Positions 22,400 through 33,329 are shown, counted from the stretch's first letter. The stretch: 64,000 nt of DNA from Hyposmocoma kahamanoa (GCF_003589595.1 NW_020653945.1:8413932-8477931), one strand, 5' to 3'. Notes: generated by a model from the letters alone, not told the origin. Program-made: numbers and translations.

Positions 22400-22645
22400 A
22401 AACATGTATTGTCAGCCGCTAGTAGCTGTAAGAGGAAGATAAACTTTCATAGACTTTTCGCAAATGGCGCTACGGCAAAAAAGTCGTTAAAAAAGCAGAA
22501 ACAGAGAATTTCCGCAAAGTTCTTCCCGTACCTCAGTTGGGAGCGCATCAGGCACGGTATGCCGACGGTGCTGATTCTAATCAAGCCGGGCCGAATGAAT
22601 TTTTCTTAGTGTTCGATCTTTGTATTAATAATAATTTAAATATTA
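22400..22645 (+). repeat. SINE-C copy (divergent)
   Basis: The 5' module (AGCTGTAAGAGG, AATGGCGCTACGGCAAAAAA, GTCGTTAAAAAAG) is followed by a tRNA-like part (CGTACCTCAGTTGGGAGCGC, GGCACGGTATG) and a tail (GTGTTCGATCTTTGTATTAA). The B box is altered (GATTCTAATC). It is older or from a different subfamily than the 46.5 and 61 kb copies. Confidence 0.65.
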
Positions 22646-23333
22646 AATTTAAAAAGATATTTCTTAAGTATTTTAATGTAAACAGGGTGACGATTTGTGA
22701 CCTCATTTATCATTTATTCCCTATGAGAAACTGTTCTACTCAACAATAGCGTTTTTTACTCAACATAAATGATAATGAGGGCAAATCAAATGCTCAACAT
22801 TCGTAATTCGCATGTGACAAGTTTCATTTCGGTCGAATTTGGTCACATTATTCGTCGTGTGCGTGTTCTTCGTCATTAATAGCCGAAATCGCCACGCCCT
22901 GTCGCCAACGCCTGTCAGGAATTGGTAACCGCCTTTATATTGTTTGCTACCAAATTACTTATGTTTGTAAGTATATTTTTAAGGACGACATTACCTCTTT
23001 AAGCTACAGTAGGTATCTGGGTTATTTGGTAACTGCTTATACAGTGTGTACAAGATTTGAAGAGAAATCTTCGCTTCAATGTGGTGCAAAGCGAAGAAGG
23101 ACTGTAGATGGGTCGCAGTCTCTTTCTCTCTGTCTATATCTCTATTTTATCTAGATTGAGAAAAAATATAATGGTCACGTTAAGTATGCCCTCAGTTTTG
23201 TATGAAAAGCATATTTTACTAGATACGCTATGGTGACACATAATAATAGATAAATTTGAACGCGATATTGTATACTGAGCGTTTGCTTGATCATAGCAAT
23301 AATATTGTCTGGGTTTGAACATTTTTATACATA
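22646..23333. other. Spacer before the Tc1 element
   Basis: No gene is recognised. It ends in the TA (23332-23333) that is the left half of the Tc1 target duplication. Confidence 0.5.
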
Positions 23334-23359
23334 CACACATCAAAAAAAGTTTGCGATCA
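23334..23359 (+). repeat. Tc1 left terminal inverted repeat
   Basis: 26 bp, starting CACACATC and ending TTTGCGATCA, identical to the inverse of 24850-24875. Identity stops at position 27 (C versus A). The transposase helix-turn-helix region would bind here (family knowledge). Confidence 0.95.
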
Positions 23360-23481
23360 CTTCGAAAAACTGAAATCTTTTTTGTTACTGTAGATTATAT
23401 TATGATTTTTCTTTTTTTTAGATTCTTTATTTAAAAATAAATTAGAACATAAAACAATGACCCCTTTCAATTGTTTTTTCA

Positions 23482-23517
23482 TATAAAAAGGCTTTCAATC
23501 CTAGCTTACGCTCATTC
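23482..23517 (+). promoter_or_regulatory. Core promoter of the Tc1 transposase
   Basis: TATAAAAA at 23482-23489 is followed by TCATTC at 23512-23517, an exact match to the arthropod initiator TCAKTY. The A (23514) lies 32 bp after the first T of the TATA box, which is the standard spacing. The predicted leader is 70 nt and has no ATG before the start at 23584. Confidence 0.7.
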
Positions 23518-23583
23518 AGAAATCTGATTTAGTCAATTATAAGCGATTCAAGATATTTTTCGCGGAAAGTTGTGATTGAAAAA

Positions 23584-24615
23584 ATGCCAAGAGGATTATC
23601 AGAGGTTTTACAAGCTAGAATAGTAACTTTGAGGGAAGAAGGATACACCACGAGAGTAATAGCACGCAGACTTGCTATATCCCAATCCTGTGTCGTGGCT
23701 ACGTTGCAGAGGTATCACGGAATGGGGAATTTAGCTGACCGACCCCGCAGCGGTCGCCCAACTGTTTTGACAGCTGCCCAAAAGCGCTATATTAGATTGC
23801 TGGCAGCCCGTGATCCAACAATCAACGCCACTAAAATAAAAGCAGAAGTCAGGGCCGCCTCTGGGCTTGAAGTTAGCACGCAGACCGTTCGCAATTGCTT
23901 GCACCAGGCTGGATTACGAGCAAGGAGGTCTTGGCGAGCTCCGCTCAATTCCCGGCAACGTCAACAACGAAGATTGCAGTGGGCTAGACTTCGGCAAAAT
24001 GAAGAAGGTGAGGACGAAAACATTTGGCAAAACTGTCTCTTCGTTGACGAATCCCGAATCAGCACTCATCCAGATAACCGACGTGTCCGTGTCTGGAGAA
24101 GACCAGGCGACCGTGAAAGACAAAGAACTGCCACTGGAACAGTTCAGCAAGGCGGAAAATCGGTGTCCTTTTGGGGTGGCATTATGATTGGAGCTAGAAC
24201 GCCTTTGATCCCGTATCGGGGCTTCATGACAGCAGACATGTACAAAGCAGTTGCTATTGATGATATCGTCAGACCATTCCGAGTAAACCATGGGTACCAA
24301 TTTGTACTGGTCGATGATAATGCGCCCGCACATCGAGCTCAACGAGTCAATGCTGCTCTTCAAGAATACGATATCACACGATTAGACTGGCCTGCCGGCT
24401 CGCCCGACTTAAACCCAATAGAGCACGCGTGGGATGCTCTTAAACGAGCAGTATGGAACCGTGAGCCACGTCCCCAGACAGTTCCAGAGCTCAGGGAAGC
24501 CGTTATTGAAGAATGGGATAGGTTACCCCAGGAACTGCTGGATAACTTGATCCTCAGCATGCCCAGGAGGATCTTCGCATGTATTCGAGCCAGGGGAGGA
24601 GTTATTTTATATTGA
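23584..24615 (+). CDS. Tc1-type transposase, DD34E
   Basis: A 343-residue cut-and-paste transposase, the normal length for the Tc1 family, acting in the nucleus on its own 26-bp ends. An N-terminal helix-turn-helix (about residues 5-47, YTTRVIARRLAISQSCV) is followed by an RPRSGRP linker (53-59) and a second helix-turn-helix (about 64-112). The RNase-H-fold catalytic domain has D155 in LFVDESR, D245 in VLVDDNAPAH and E280 in SPDLNPIEHAWD. Exactly 34 residues lie between D245 and E280, hence DD34E. A basic stretch (RARRSWRAPLNSRQRQQRR) may help nuclear import. I start at ATG 23584 because the in-frame codon 12 nt upstream is GTG. The AAAAATG context is favourable. There is no stop, frameshift or missing catalytic residue. 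The gene lies alone inside its transposon. Confidence 0.97.
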   Translation: MPRGLSEVLQARIVTLREEGYTTRVIARRLAISQSCVVATLQRYHGMGNLADRPRSGRPTVLTAAQKRYIRLLAARDPTINATKIKAEVRAASGLEVSTQTVRNCLHQAGLRARRSWRAPLNSRQRQQRRLQWARLRQNEEGEDENIWQNCLFVDESRISTHPDNRRVRVWRRPGDRERQRTATGTVQQGGKSVSFWGGIMIGARTPLIPYRGFMTADMYKAVAIDDIVRPFRVNHGYQFVLVDDNAPAHRAQRVNAALQEYDITRLDWPAGSPDLNPIEHAWDALKRAVWNREPRPQTVPELREAVIEEWDRLPQELLDNLILSMPRRIFACIRARGGVILY

Positions 24616-24631
24616 ATTCACACCTTTTAAT

Positions 24632-24637
24632 AATAAA
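24632..24637 (+). terminator. Poly(A) signal of the Tc1 transposase
   Basis: AATAAA 16 bp after the stop codon, followed by a GT-rich TTGTTGTTTAAGTTT. This is the usual arrangement for 3' processing. Confidence 0.65.
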
Positions 24638-24849
24638 TTGTTGTTTAAGTTTAATTAAACAGTCTTTTTCTTTCTATGAAATTTCTATCACTATTACATT
24701 ATGATTAATGGCTCAATTTTTTAAAATAAATAATAAAAAATAGTTTTATATTTTAATTTCAAACAGGGTATTCCTATTTAAAGAAAGCATACAACATAGA
24801 TTTTTTCTTGATAAAGTTAAATTAAAAGAATTATAGGAGCTTATGCTAT

Positions 24850-24875
24850 TGATCGCAAACTTTTTTTGATGTGTG
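24850..24875 (-). repeat. Tc1 right terminal inverted repeat
   Basis: 26 bp, TGATCGCAAACTTTTTTTGA through GTGTG, a perfect inverse of 23334-23359. TA follows at 24876-24877. Confidence 0.95.
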
Positions 24876-25368
24876 TATATTACCTATGTATATCTTGATA
24901 TACACTGGGCCTAAGGAGCTCAAGTAATATAATTGGTAAAACAAACAGATGTTGACTTCATTATGATACGTCTACGCAGACGGACGTAAAATATGTAGAG
25001 GTACCAATAATAGTGGAAATATACGATCGTTTGTTTTTTACAATTGTGCCACTGGCTTATTATCTATTGTCGTAATGATGCATTTGATATTCACTTTGTC
25101 TCGTTACAACAGTAAAATGATGGAAGAAAAGTCAAACTAGAATTTTGTGTTCATAGACGGTGAAGTGCAATGGTAAATGAATGTCTATTGTAATATTTGT
25201 ACGTATAGGCACGAGTCACCTTCAAAGAGTATACCAAAGAACATTCACCCCTATACCCCATAGCGGGTATAGGCCAATAATTATAAAATTATACTTTTCT
25301 TTGTATTTTTTAATAAAACCTGAATATTTGCACTTACGTGCAGATATTCTGCCTTCTTTAACTTTTAC
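24876..25368. other. Spacer after the Tc1 element
   Basis: Unique AT-rich sequence with no feature recognised. Confidence 0.45.
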
Positions 25369-25605
25369 AGTGGAAGTCTAATGGTTTGACCAACCGTCTC
25401 TCATGCTGAGGCCGTGAATTTCGAATCCCACCTCTGAGTTTAATTTGAAATTTACCATGAGCTTTTTAGTGAAGGAAAACATCGTGATGAAACCTGTACG
25501 TCGAAGGCGTGAATTCCCAAACCGCATTAAAAAACTAAACTAAACCCTAGCCTGAGACGAGACCCGTACTTAACAGTGGGACGTATAAATGTATTGATGA
25601 TGATC
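25369..25605 (+). repeat. SINE-B copy 4
   Basis: GTCTAATGGTTTGACCAACC, the B-box-like TTTCGAATCCC, TTTACCATGAGCTTTTTAGT, GAAGGAAAACATCGTGATGA and AACAGTGGGACGTATAAA, with a GATGATGAT tail. The TTCTCGGAATTTATGTGCG block is deleted. Confidence 0.75.
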
Positions 25606-28265
25606 TGAACTTATATTGATCAGATGAACTAAGTGAACTGTGCAATTTCTGACTTATTTAGCGGATCACCTCTTGAGTTTTCAGAAATTGTGTTCTCCGG
25701 TCATTATCAACAACCCATGGCCTAACAAGAGTCTCCTCGATGAACAAGTGTCCAGGCCAAAGTCCACCACGCTAACCTAATACGGGTTGGTGTCTTTAAT
25801 TTCGTCATCTGCAAATATGCAACGGCTGTCTAATAGGTGAGTTGACGTGAGCGTGTTTCTAACAAAAAAACTAAAATTTTATGAACGTGTCTGAAACTCA
25901 GATAGCCCGAGAACCAATCTTCTTCTAAAAGCCGCGTTTATTTTTTCCTTTTGAAAGGGACAGCGGTTTCAAATGTCATTATCATTACGCGCATACAATA
26001 CGAGTGCGCGGGTGCACCGTGCACCGCATAACCGGTTGCCCAGTCGCATCACATTGGTTCTCCACGCATCATTTCCATAGGAGCGCTTAGATCATCTACC
26101 GTGTATCTATTTAGATTCTCTTAGACTCTATGCATGTACAGATTACAAAAGTCAAGCATATTATCTGCCGTCTGTTAACTAAATCGTGGATAAGTGACAA
26201 AATTGTTTTTTGAGATATCATAAAAAACCATAACCCAGTTTTAGGATATTGAAATTGTTTAATCATATTTCAGCTATGCATCGTTAGAGTAAGTTCCGAT
26301 AAGCTGAACATGTTAACCAATTTTAACTAGTTTTAAAAGAGATGTGCTCTATCTTTTGCTATTTAAAACAGATATTTGACGTTAGTGGACGGCAGAATGT
26401 CGTCTATACAGCGTTATTTATTTTTATAATACTAACAACAACTTCTCAGGGCCTTATTACAAAAGTTGTTGTTAGAACATAACAATAACTTTTGATCTGT
26501 GAGTTTTAAAAAAATATAATAAATTTACCGAAAATAAACTTTAAGTTTTTGTCGTTCTATCTGACACTTCTTAGATTTGTATTTGGTAGTAAGTTCAAAT
26601 GTTCCTCTCCGACCCCCACCCTCGTTTCTGCGCTCTTGCACAGAGTTATCACCATTTAGACCGAACTATTTAAACATACTTATTTTTGTACGAAAGTATA
26701 ATATGATGAATTTTAAAAGTCATGAAACAAAAGTTGTTATGTTGTTTGTACTCGTATTTTACAAATAACCATCTTATATACCATACCATCTTACCTATAC
26801 CATTCCATACCATCTTACATATATACCATCTTAGTGGGTTGAACATCTTTCATGTTATCTACGTTATTAACTACCTCTACTACCCATAATTCATTAAACA
26901 AAATCTGGAATACATTTTATTATACCTATGCCTCAAATTAAGTGCATACGTGTACAATTATTGTTATGTTTTTGAAGAGAAAATAAATATATTATTGTAA
27001 TTATAATTTTTTGTTTTATTCTCAGCCTGTTGGTGGGGTTACAATAAAGTAACTGTTAATTATTTGTTTAATTTATTTATCTTTATTATCATTACACCCA
27101 TAGTTAGCAATACTTCCTCAGTACTACTTCTTTTTCGTACTTATTTTTGCTACAACATCATTGCTTTTCTCCAAATAACATTTTCATTAAGAAACTTGCA
27201 AACACATTTATAAATTTTACTAACTCTTTGTGATTTACATCCGAGCGTGTCTGGTTGTAAAGAAAGTATCGTAGGTATTTTTCAACAATTAATTGACATT
27301 TTTTGTGGCATTTTCAGTATAACTTCAATTGTTAATTATTTTACAACATACTATAAACGCTACCTTGTAAAAAGATGATATACTTTTATTTGTAGTAATC
27401 TATGTATATTCTACGCACCATCGCAACGGTAGCGGTAGCACCTCTTTATTACCTGTTACCTCTGTTACGTAGCAACGACGCCGACGTAATGATTGCACTT
27501 GGAACTAATTCACGTCATGCGTGTGATGCTCGAGTCGTTGGTAGCTGGTCTCCAACTGCTTTATGTTTCGGATAAATGTTGGAAGACAAAAAATACAATA
27601 TTTATGAAGAATTAGTTTCAAAGGACATGTATGCATAAGTTGAAAAATACTCAGGTATTCATACAGGTTTCAAAGGTACTCATTCCGAATCCGAGATTTC
27701 CGAATAGAAATCTAGAAAACTCGGACCCACTTCGGATGTCGCTTGTCCACTAAGTCCGATTCCAATCCGAGAAAATACGAAATAGGCGGAAGACAGTCTG
27801 GTGTCATTATTGTTCTGTCTTTCTGACTGGCAAAAGTTTACATACTATTAGTTTAAACAACAGTTTAAACTCTATGCTCGAAAGACAATATGAATGCTTT
27901 GAGACCCTTAAAGCGATTATACTCGGCTACGTTTCGTTAGCAACGATAAAAACAAATGCATAGCGACATGCATCAATGCAAATGTTGGGTAGTTAAAAAT
28001 ATGCATCGCGATTGTATCGCTGCTTAAGTCGCGCGTGTGTGGAAAGGTTGACGATTAGGGACTGCATCACGACTGAATCGCTGCAGACGCGCTGCTAAAG
28101 TCGCCGCGTTTAATCCGCTCTGTGCGTCATCTTAGTAACTGAACCTGTCTATAGAGTTATCTCGAGGATGAGTATTGTAACCCGTGTTTTCGTGTCCTAA
28201 GCTAAACGTGCCATCTATTTAAAAAAAATATTTATCAATTTGGTTCAACAATGGTAGATCAAGTT
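25606..28265. other. Long unique stretch with a small tandem repeat
   Basis: No gene is recognised. A minisatellite of ATACCATCTTA-type units lies at about 26767-26833. A perfect AACCGGTT (grainyhead-type site) sits in a GC-rich patch at 26000-26060 with two TGCACCGTGCACC-like units. A CpG-rich patch lies at 28015-28130. No family repeat intrudes. Confidence 0.4.
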
Positions 28266-28301
28266 CTCCCATTATGCAATTATACAATTGCATAATGGGA
28301 G
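28266..28301. repeat. Perfect 16-bp hairpin, 4-nt loop
   Basis: CTCCCATTATGCAATT, loop ATAC, then the exact complement AATTGCATAATGGGAG. It stands about 50 bp upstream of R290 copy h. Confidence 0.9.
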
Positions 28302-28348
28302 CTTGTGTTGGGAAATCTATGTATAAATTAACTACAAGAAAAGCTTTA

Positions 28349-28634
28349 TTTTATAATACCAAGTGCGGAAATACGGAACGAACAAGTCGTGTTCCTGGTG
28401 GTAAGCGACACGCTTGCACGCAAAGATCTTATGGGGACTGCCACTGCGCCCTTCACCGTGAGAAATTAGTTGACAAGTCCCACGTGCCTGTAATTTCACC
28501 AGCATCCGGCTTAGAAAGGTAACCTGTCTAAGCCGGAACGCAGTAACACTCACATTACTGCTTGGCGGCAGAAATAGGTAAGGTGGCAGTACTTCCCTGG
28601 ACGAACTCTTTCACAATCTCTACTGCTACTCTTT
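28349..28634 (-). repeat. R290 copy h
   Basis: It runs from TTATAATACCAAGTG through GAACAAGTCGTGTTCCTGGT, CTTGCACGCAAAGATCTTAT, GTAATTTCACCAGCATCC and TACTGCTTGGCGGCAGAAAT to CTACTGCTACT. The second hairpin region is shortened. A short inverted pair, CCGGCTTAGAAAGG/CCTGTCTAAGCCGG, has arisen at 28506-28537. Confidence 0.75.
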
Positions 28635-29224
28635 ATAATGGCTAAACTTACCTATACAAGTATTACCAAAGTTACGGCATAACATTTAAAGTTAAAATTT
28701 CTGATTTATATTTCAGAAATAAATTAGTTTCACAATCTTTAACTTTTGTAGTAATATCCGGTTGAGCTGTTGTTACTGAAACAGAATTTAAAACTGCGAG
28801 TGCAATTTCGCAAGTTTTGGTGCCATTTTACTGCATAAAATTGCTCATAACTTAATTCCATTCTATTTCCGGTGCCCAATATTTGCTGCATTTATTTCAT
28901 ATCCTGAAGCCCAAGTTTTCGTTTGTCGCGATAGATGGTTCTGAAAAGGTAAAGAACTGCGAAATTAAAAGAGGAAATAAGCAATACATTTATACGCAAA
29001 AAAAGAGAAAGTTTAAAAAAAAGGACTACACAGTATAGTAGGATAAATGATGTATTGTGTAAGCAAAGCCAGAAGATGGTAGAAACACGGAGTTGGAGGT
29101 CTCTGCCCTCGAGAGTTTAAGACCAAGGGCAGAGGTGCAGAACCGAGGTTGTTGGCGAGAGAGGGCAGAAGCGAAAACAGTGATGCTGGTACAGCAGCTA
29201 GTAAAGCGGCACGAAGTGACATTC
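28635..29224. other. No feature recognised
   Basis: AT-rich, then a purine-rich strip near 29060-29170 with GGTCTCTGCCCTCGAG and CCAAGGGCAGAGGTGC as a loose inverted repeat. No coding signal. Confidence 0.4.
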
Positions 29225-29530
29225 TGTTAGAGCTTTCTCACACTGACAATTTGCGAGCAATTTGAAAGCGAGGTGACGGCGCAGCGGGATCTTTCAAATC
29301 GCTCGAAAGTCGCGTGGCGCTCGCGGCGTTGGCGCCGTGAAGTCGCGGCGATCTTGAGCGTCATCTTTAATAGTAGTTTCGGTTGCACATTCAGTCACTC
29401 ACACAGGTCAGATAAGTAGTAAGAGCGTAAGGGCGCATTTATTCGACACGAATTTCATCGCAGTCACCCCGCGCGGCCGCCGCGCGGCGACCGCTCAGTT
29501 ACCACGCCTTCATGTACGACCGCGAGGTAG
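29225..29530 (+). promoter_or_regulatory. GC-rich island, candidate promoter and first exon
   Basis: About 300 bp of CpG-rich DNA (GGCGCTCGCGGCGTTGGCGC, CGCGCGGCCGCCGCGCGGCG) in AT-rich surroundings. TCAGTC at 29391-29396 fits the arthropod initiator. From there the first ATG is at 29512 (MYDRE..), in a frame open from 29431 to a stop at 29588. GAG|GTAGAT at 29524-29532 could be a splice donor. An inverted pair (GAGCAATTTGAAAG/CTTTCAAATCGCTC) lies at its left. No TATA or clear DPE is seen, and the ATG context is weak. It could also be a GC-rich transposon. Confidence 0.3.
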
Positions 29531-29670
29531 ATTTCTTCCGAGGAACTGGAAGACGCTCCTACTCATCTTCTACACATATCAAAATGAAATAGACTTTATA
29601 GGGTAGCTTGTAGAAGAATATATTACAGAAGGAAAACGGATCTGGACGTCCACAATCAAAAGTATTACAA

Positions 29671-29753
29671 ATATCGAATTTATAGACTTTAATAAAAATA
29701 TCGAAATATGTAAATTTTGATGAAAATTTCGAAATTTATAGATTTTAAGCAAA
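29671..29753. repeat. Tandem repeat, three units of 27-28 bp
   Basis: Units begin at 29671, 29698 and 29726, each with the pattern AT(A/T)TCGAA.TTATAGA..TTAA..AAA. The copies differ at several positions. No function is apparent. Confidence 0.65.
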
Positions 29754-31484
29754 ATTGTGAAATAATAAGTAGTTGATACAGAGAAAAGTGGGCAACAGAG
29801 TTCGATGAATTCTCAGTGCGATAAGGTCTGGAAATCAGACGTCAAAAGCAGAAATTAAAAATTAAATGTTTTATGTATTTATTCTATAGTAAATATTAGT
29901 TAGAACTTTTTCAGGAATCGCGTAATGAGATAGATGACGATGATAAGGAATTCGTGGCTCCACCCAGCAATTTTTACAATTGTGGTACTTTCTTAAAGAA
30001 AATATATAAATTTACAAAATAATATATATATTGAGTTAATAAAGTAGTATATGAAAGTATCAGAATTACAAGATTTCATTATATACACTAAATATACTTG
30101 CTATACAAAAAAATAAAAAATATTTTACCTTTATTTTTATCCTTTGACCCCATTGACTTACAAATAAAACCCTTTATTATTCTTTTGTGTGTATATTTCT
30201 TTTGTTTTCTAGTAGAAGCTACTGTAGTTTTAAATTTTCAATTGACAATGCAGCGTACATACTTCACTGATGAGTTCCTTTTATTTTTTTAAAGTAACGC
30301 CAATTTCAATAGAAAGACTGTTCCTTGAATAACATTTTCAAAACTACAATGACACAAAAACTGTTGTTTGGGTTCTGAAATTCGCGAATTCTATAAAAAC
30401 ATAACTTACGTGTAAATATGAAGATAATGCTGCTAGTGTATTACGTATAGCATTATAGCAGTTATTATGGGCTTGTTCGCGCTACGCTGGCGACGGTAGC
30501 GTGACGAAGTGACACCTGCGTCCGCGTCTAACGCGGCCTAATGCGAGAGCACTGTCTTACGCAGACAATACAAATCAACGTTTGTAGAAGATTTAAAGCA
30601 TAACGAAGTTTTGGTAAAAGAATGTCGAATTGTGCGCTGGGATCGAATTACTAAAATAATACAATGACAAAAAAAGGAAATAAAAGAAAGTGACAGACTG
30701 ATGTGTGTAACCTACACGAAAGGAGCTCCTTGCACGACATACCACTCCTTTCCTGTACTTCTGTACCTTACGCCGATTAGCAAATCCTTCAACTACGATG
30801 GCAAGTATTATAAGAGTATGCCATCGATACGATAAGAAGACGAAGTAGAGGTTTTTGGATTTAATTTTGCTACTTCTCTTACTGAGACAATAGCAATTTT
30901 AGCGTAATTATTAATTATTAAAGTTTATTTAAGATTAATGACAGTTCTAAAAAAAACAGCTACTTATTTTTACACATTGTTACATATGCGGTTAGATTTG
31001 ATTATATATCACGTAAGATAAATATGTGCTTTTATTCCTACTCTTCGGTGTAACATCCAATCATGAACAAAAGCATTAACTTGAAGAAACTACAGAAATA
31101 AAAGGTACAAGATATCTAAATAATAAATCTAAAAATAAAACTAAACCCGTTCTTTCATCATTTTCATGTGCCATTATAAATATCAAGCGAATTACAACAC
31201 TAATTCCCTCTTCGGAGAAGATTATTAATCTTTTCCTCACATAACACAAGTGTAATTATGTAATTTTACACACCATCATGTATTGTTGGAAAAACGCATT
31301 CCGCCAACAAAACGTGCTGTACCTTTTGCTCTTTTAATTCTACGTGTATGTCCTATACAGGTGAAGTTTAATTCGTAAGTTAACACATTTCAGGACAACA
31401 ATTACTACATGTAAATCTGCTGAATTTATTTCGCATCTTAATAGTGATCCCAAAATGAAGATCGATAATGGGCATACTGAGTAT
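29754..31484. other. No gene recognised
   Basis: AT-rich sequence with one GC-rich patch at about 30475-30560 (CGCGCTACGCTGGCGACGGT). Frames are short and low-complexity. Confidence 0.45.
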
Positions 31485-31567
31485 TTAATCATCACAGAAA
31501 ATTTGACAGATATGTCAGATATGGCACTTGCAAGTGCCATATCTGTTAAATTTTCTGTGATGATTAA
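31485..31567. repeat. 83-bp inverted repeat with a 9-bp bulge
   Basis: TTAATCATCACAGAAAATTT..GGCACTTG (31485-31530) folds on CAAGTGCCATATCTGTTAAA..GATTAA (31531-31567). The left arm has an extra CAGATATGT-like duplication and one G/A difference. There is no loop between the arms. Confidence 0.85.
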
Positions 31568-31949
31568 TTTTCACCCTGTATTGAAGAAGGTAAAGGCAAT
31601 TATTGATACGAGGGTAAGAGCTCAGCTCGCAGGTCGTCGGGGACGAATTAAAAGGATAAGAGAGCCGCAAGGTAGCAGGCAATTAGTCGGGTGGATGATG
31701 GATGACGCCTCCAAGATACTGACACACACAAAACGAGCAATGCACTCGACGACGCGTATGCGGAGATAATAGTTTGGATATAGGGGTGATTTACACTGGA
31801 AAAAGGCAATGGAATAATTAAAACAGTATATTGAAGCTCTATTGGTCCACTATATATCACATACTACACTACATATCCTTGTACTCATTATAATTATAAG
31901 ACATGAGTACTTGGGGTGCGCGAAAGGAATCTCCCCGAACATGACGTAA
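31568..31949. other. Purine-rich unique stretch
   Basis: A purine-biased 31590-31770 with an open frame but no recognisable domain. No repeat relationship seen. Confidence 0.4.
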
Positions 31950-32160
31950 CAACTGCCTCTGTGGCCGAACGGTTACCATGCCGGACTGAAATGCAGACGT
32001 CCCAGGTTCGATCCCCGAGCCGGGAGAAATATTTGCATGGCCTACATTTATTTCTCTCGTGAGTTTGGGTGTAATTTGTGGTAGTCTATGTGTGTGTCCA
32101 TGGCACCCGCGACACACAGTTTCAGTTATATTGAGTGTGTGCGTTGTTATTATTGTTATT
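31950..32160 (+). repeat. SINE-A copy 6
   Basis: AACTGCCTCTGTGGCCGAAC, GGTTCGATCCCCGAGCCGGG, TTATTTCTCTCGTGAGTTTG and ATTGAGTGTGTGCGTTG are present. The tail is TTATTATTGTTATT. The AGGGTTTCCCTAGTGCGGGG block is mostly lost. Confidence 0.8.
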
Positions 32161-32334
32161 CCTCTCCTGTTCTTCTGGCGCAGCTTGGGCAACGAATGGC
32201 AATCCTTTTACGATGGTAATCATTATAGTGTATGCTATCGATACGATAAGCAGAAGAAGTACGTACATCTCTTATATTGGTCTATTGACTTAGTATAGAG
32301 AAAAGTAATGATAAACATTAACTGTATGGACAAT

Positions 32335-32830
32335 GTGACCCCTCCCATGTCCTCGAAAGCATGGGTAGCGCGAAGTTCACCGTCAGAATAGTCCCATATC
32401 TGTCTACATACGTTTTGTTTATAGTGTCCCTTCCTATCAACCTCTTGGTTATACGGGAAGGGCACTATGACCTGTGCAAGCGACAGGGGCCATCTAAGTC
32501 AGGTCCTAATCCCAGATCAGCCCTTTTGTACGGACTTCATCCGGTTCTCTGTGAAGCTAGTGCCTTAGGTGAGCCGCCCCCGTTGCACGTATGGTTGCCA
32601 CCGCTGATCCGCCGACTCTACCAATATCTCCTCATTGGTGGCGGAGCTGTAAGACACGCTCACTTCCCGACACCGAATGAACAGCGTCTCTCCAGTTCCC
32701 AAATTCCTACGTGGCCGAAGGGACCGGAGGATGTCTAACTCATCCTCTACTAGCTGTCCGGGCTAGTGCCGGAGGTGCTAGGTAGCAGTATCCTGCGATC
32801 GCCGTCAGAATAGCTGAGAACTGCAAAAGG
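32335..32830 (+). repeat. Repeat G copy 1 (GC-rich)
   Basis: The blocks CCCAGATCAGC, GACTTCATCCGGTTCTC, GTGAGCCGCCCC, GGTTGCCACCGCT and TTGGTGGCGGAGCTGTAAG recur in the same order at 55.67-55.95 kb. Flanking GC-rich sequence (CACCGTCAGAATAG at 32379, GCCGTCAGAATAGC at 32801) repeats within the copy. Probably a non-LTR 3' region, not proven. A 125-residue frame here is unrelated to any protein I know. Confidence 0.5.
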
Positions 32831-33329
32831 CTTAAATAAATAAGCCAAACTCAGTTAGTGCTAAAACCTTGTGCCATGTGAAAAAAATTAATCTTTGTGG
32901 GCCACAGGTGAAACTCCTCGCCTTCAGTTCGCCTGGTCAAAGCCTCCGGTGAGCTGGCTAGTAGGTAATTACGACAAAGAATAAGTTTAGCAGTTCAAAA
33001 TAAAAACGTTGCCTGCCTGTTGTCTAAAAAGACACGACGTCTCACGTGACTCTCGATGATTTTTTTTACCTTTGACTAAATGAGGTAAAAATAGAAAATT
33101 TATATTAGGCAAAAAAGTCTTCGTGCGGTTCAAAACATCAATTGTCAATATCAAATTATATATAATTATTATTATATAATAATAATTGTCAATATAATTT
33201 ATTATATGGCGATTTTATAATATTTTGTGATCCTTCTGGTATTTTAGGTAATTTTAGAAATAATTACCCTTTCATAAAAATTCGTGCATTTGCTTATAAT
33301 ATACTAAGTGTCGTCTGATGGTCTCTTCA
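32831..33329. other. AT-rich spacer with a 24-bp palindrome
   Basis: AATTATTATTATATAATAATAATT, read 5'-3' as two 12-nt arms without a loop, lies at about 33166-33189. ATTGTCAATAT repeats on either side of it. No gene. Confidence 0.5.

Larger units (their letters stand above)
23334..24875 (+). mobile_element. Complete Tc1-like DNA transposon (1542 bp)
   Basis: The element is bounded by perfect 26-bp inverted repeats beginning CACACATCAAAAAAAGTTTG. It is flanked by TA on both sides (23332-23333 and 24876-24877), the target duplication of the Tc1/mariner superfamily. It contains one uninterrupted transposase gene with a TATA/initiator promoter upstream and a poly(A) signal downstream. About 250 bp of non-coding DNA lies on each side of the gene. 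Nothing visible is broken, so the copy is probably recent and possibly able to move. Whether it arrived by horizontal transfer cannot be judged from one copy. Confidence 0.95.

Noticed and set aside
23914..24363. 149-residue minus-strand frame
   Set aside because: Shadow of the Tc1 transposase on the opposite strand.
26767..26833. CRISPR-like array (ATACCATCTTA repeats)
   Set aside because: Units are short, adjacent and irregular, with no unique spacers, in a eukaryotic genome: a minisatellite.
32361..32738. 125-residue frame with hydrophobic start
   Set aside because: It overlaps repeat G; no domain, and the related locus at 55.7 kb does not keep the frame.
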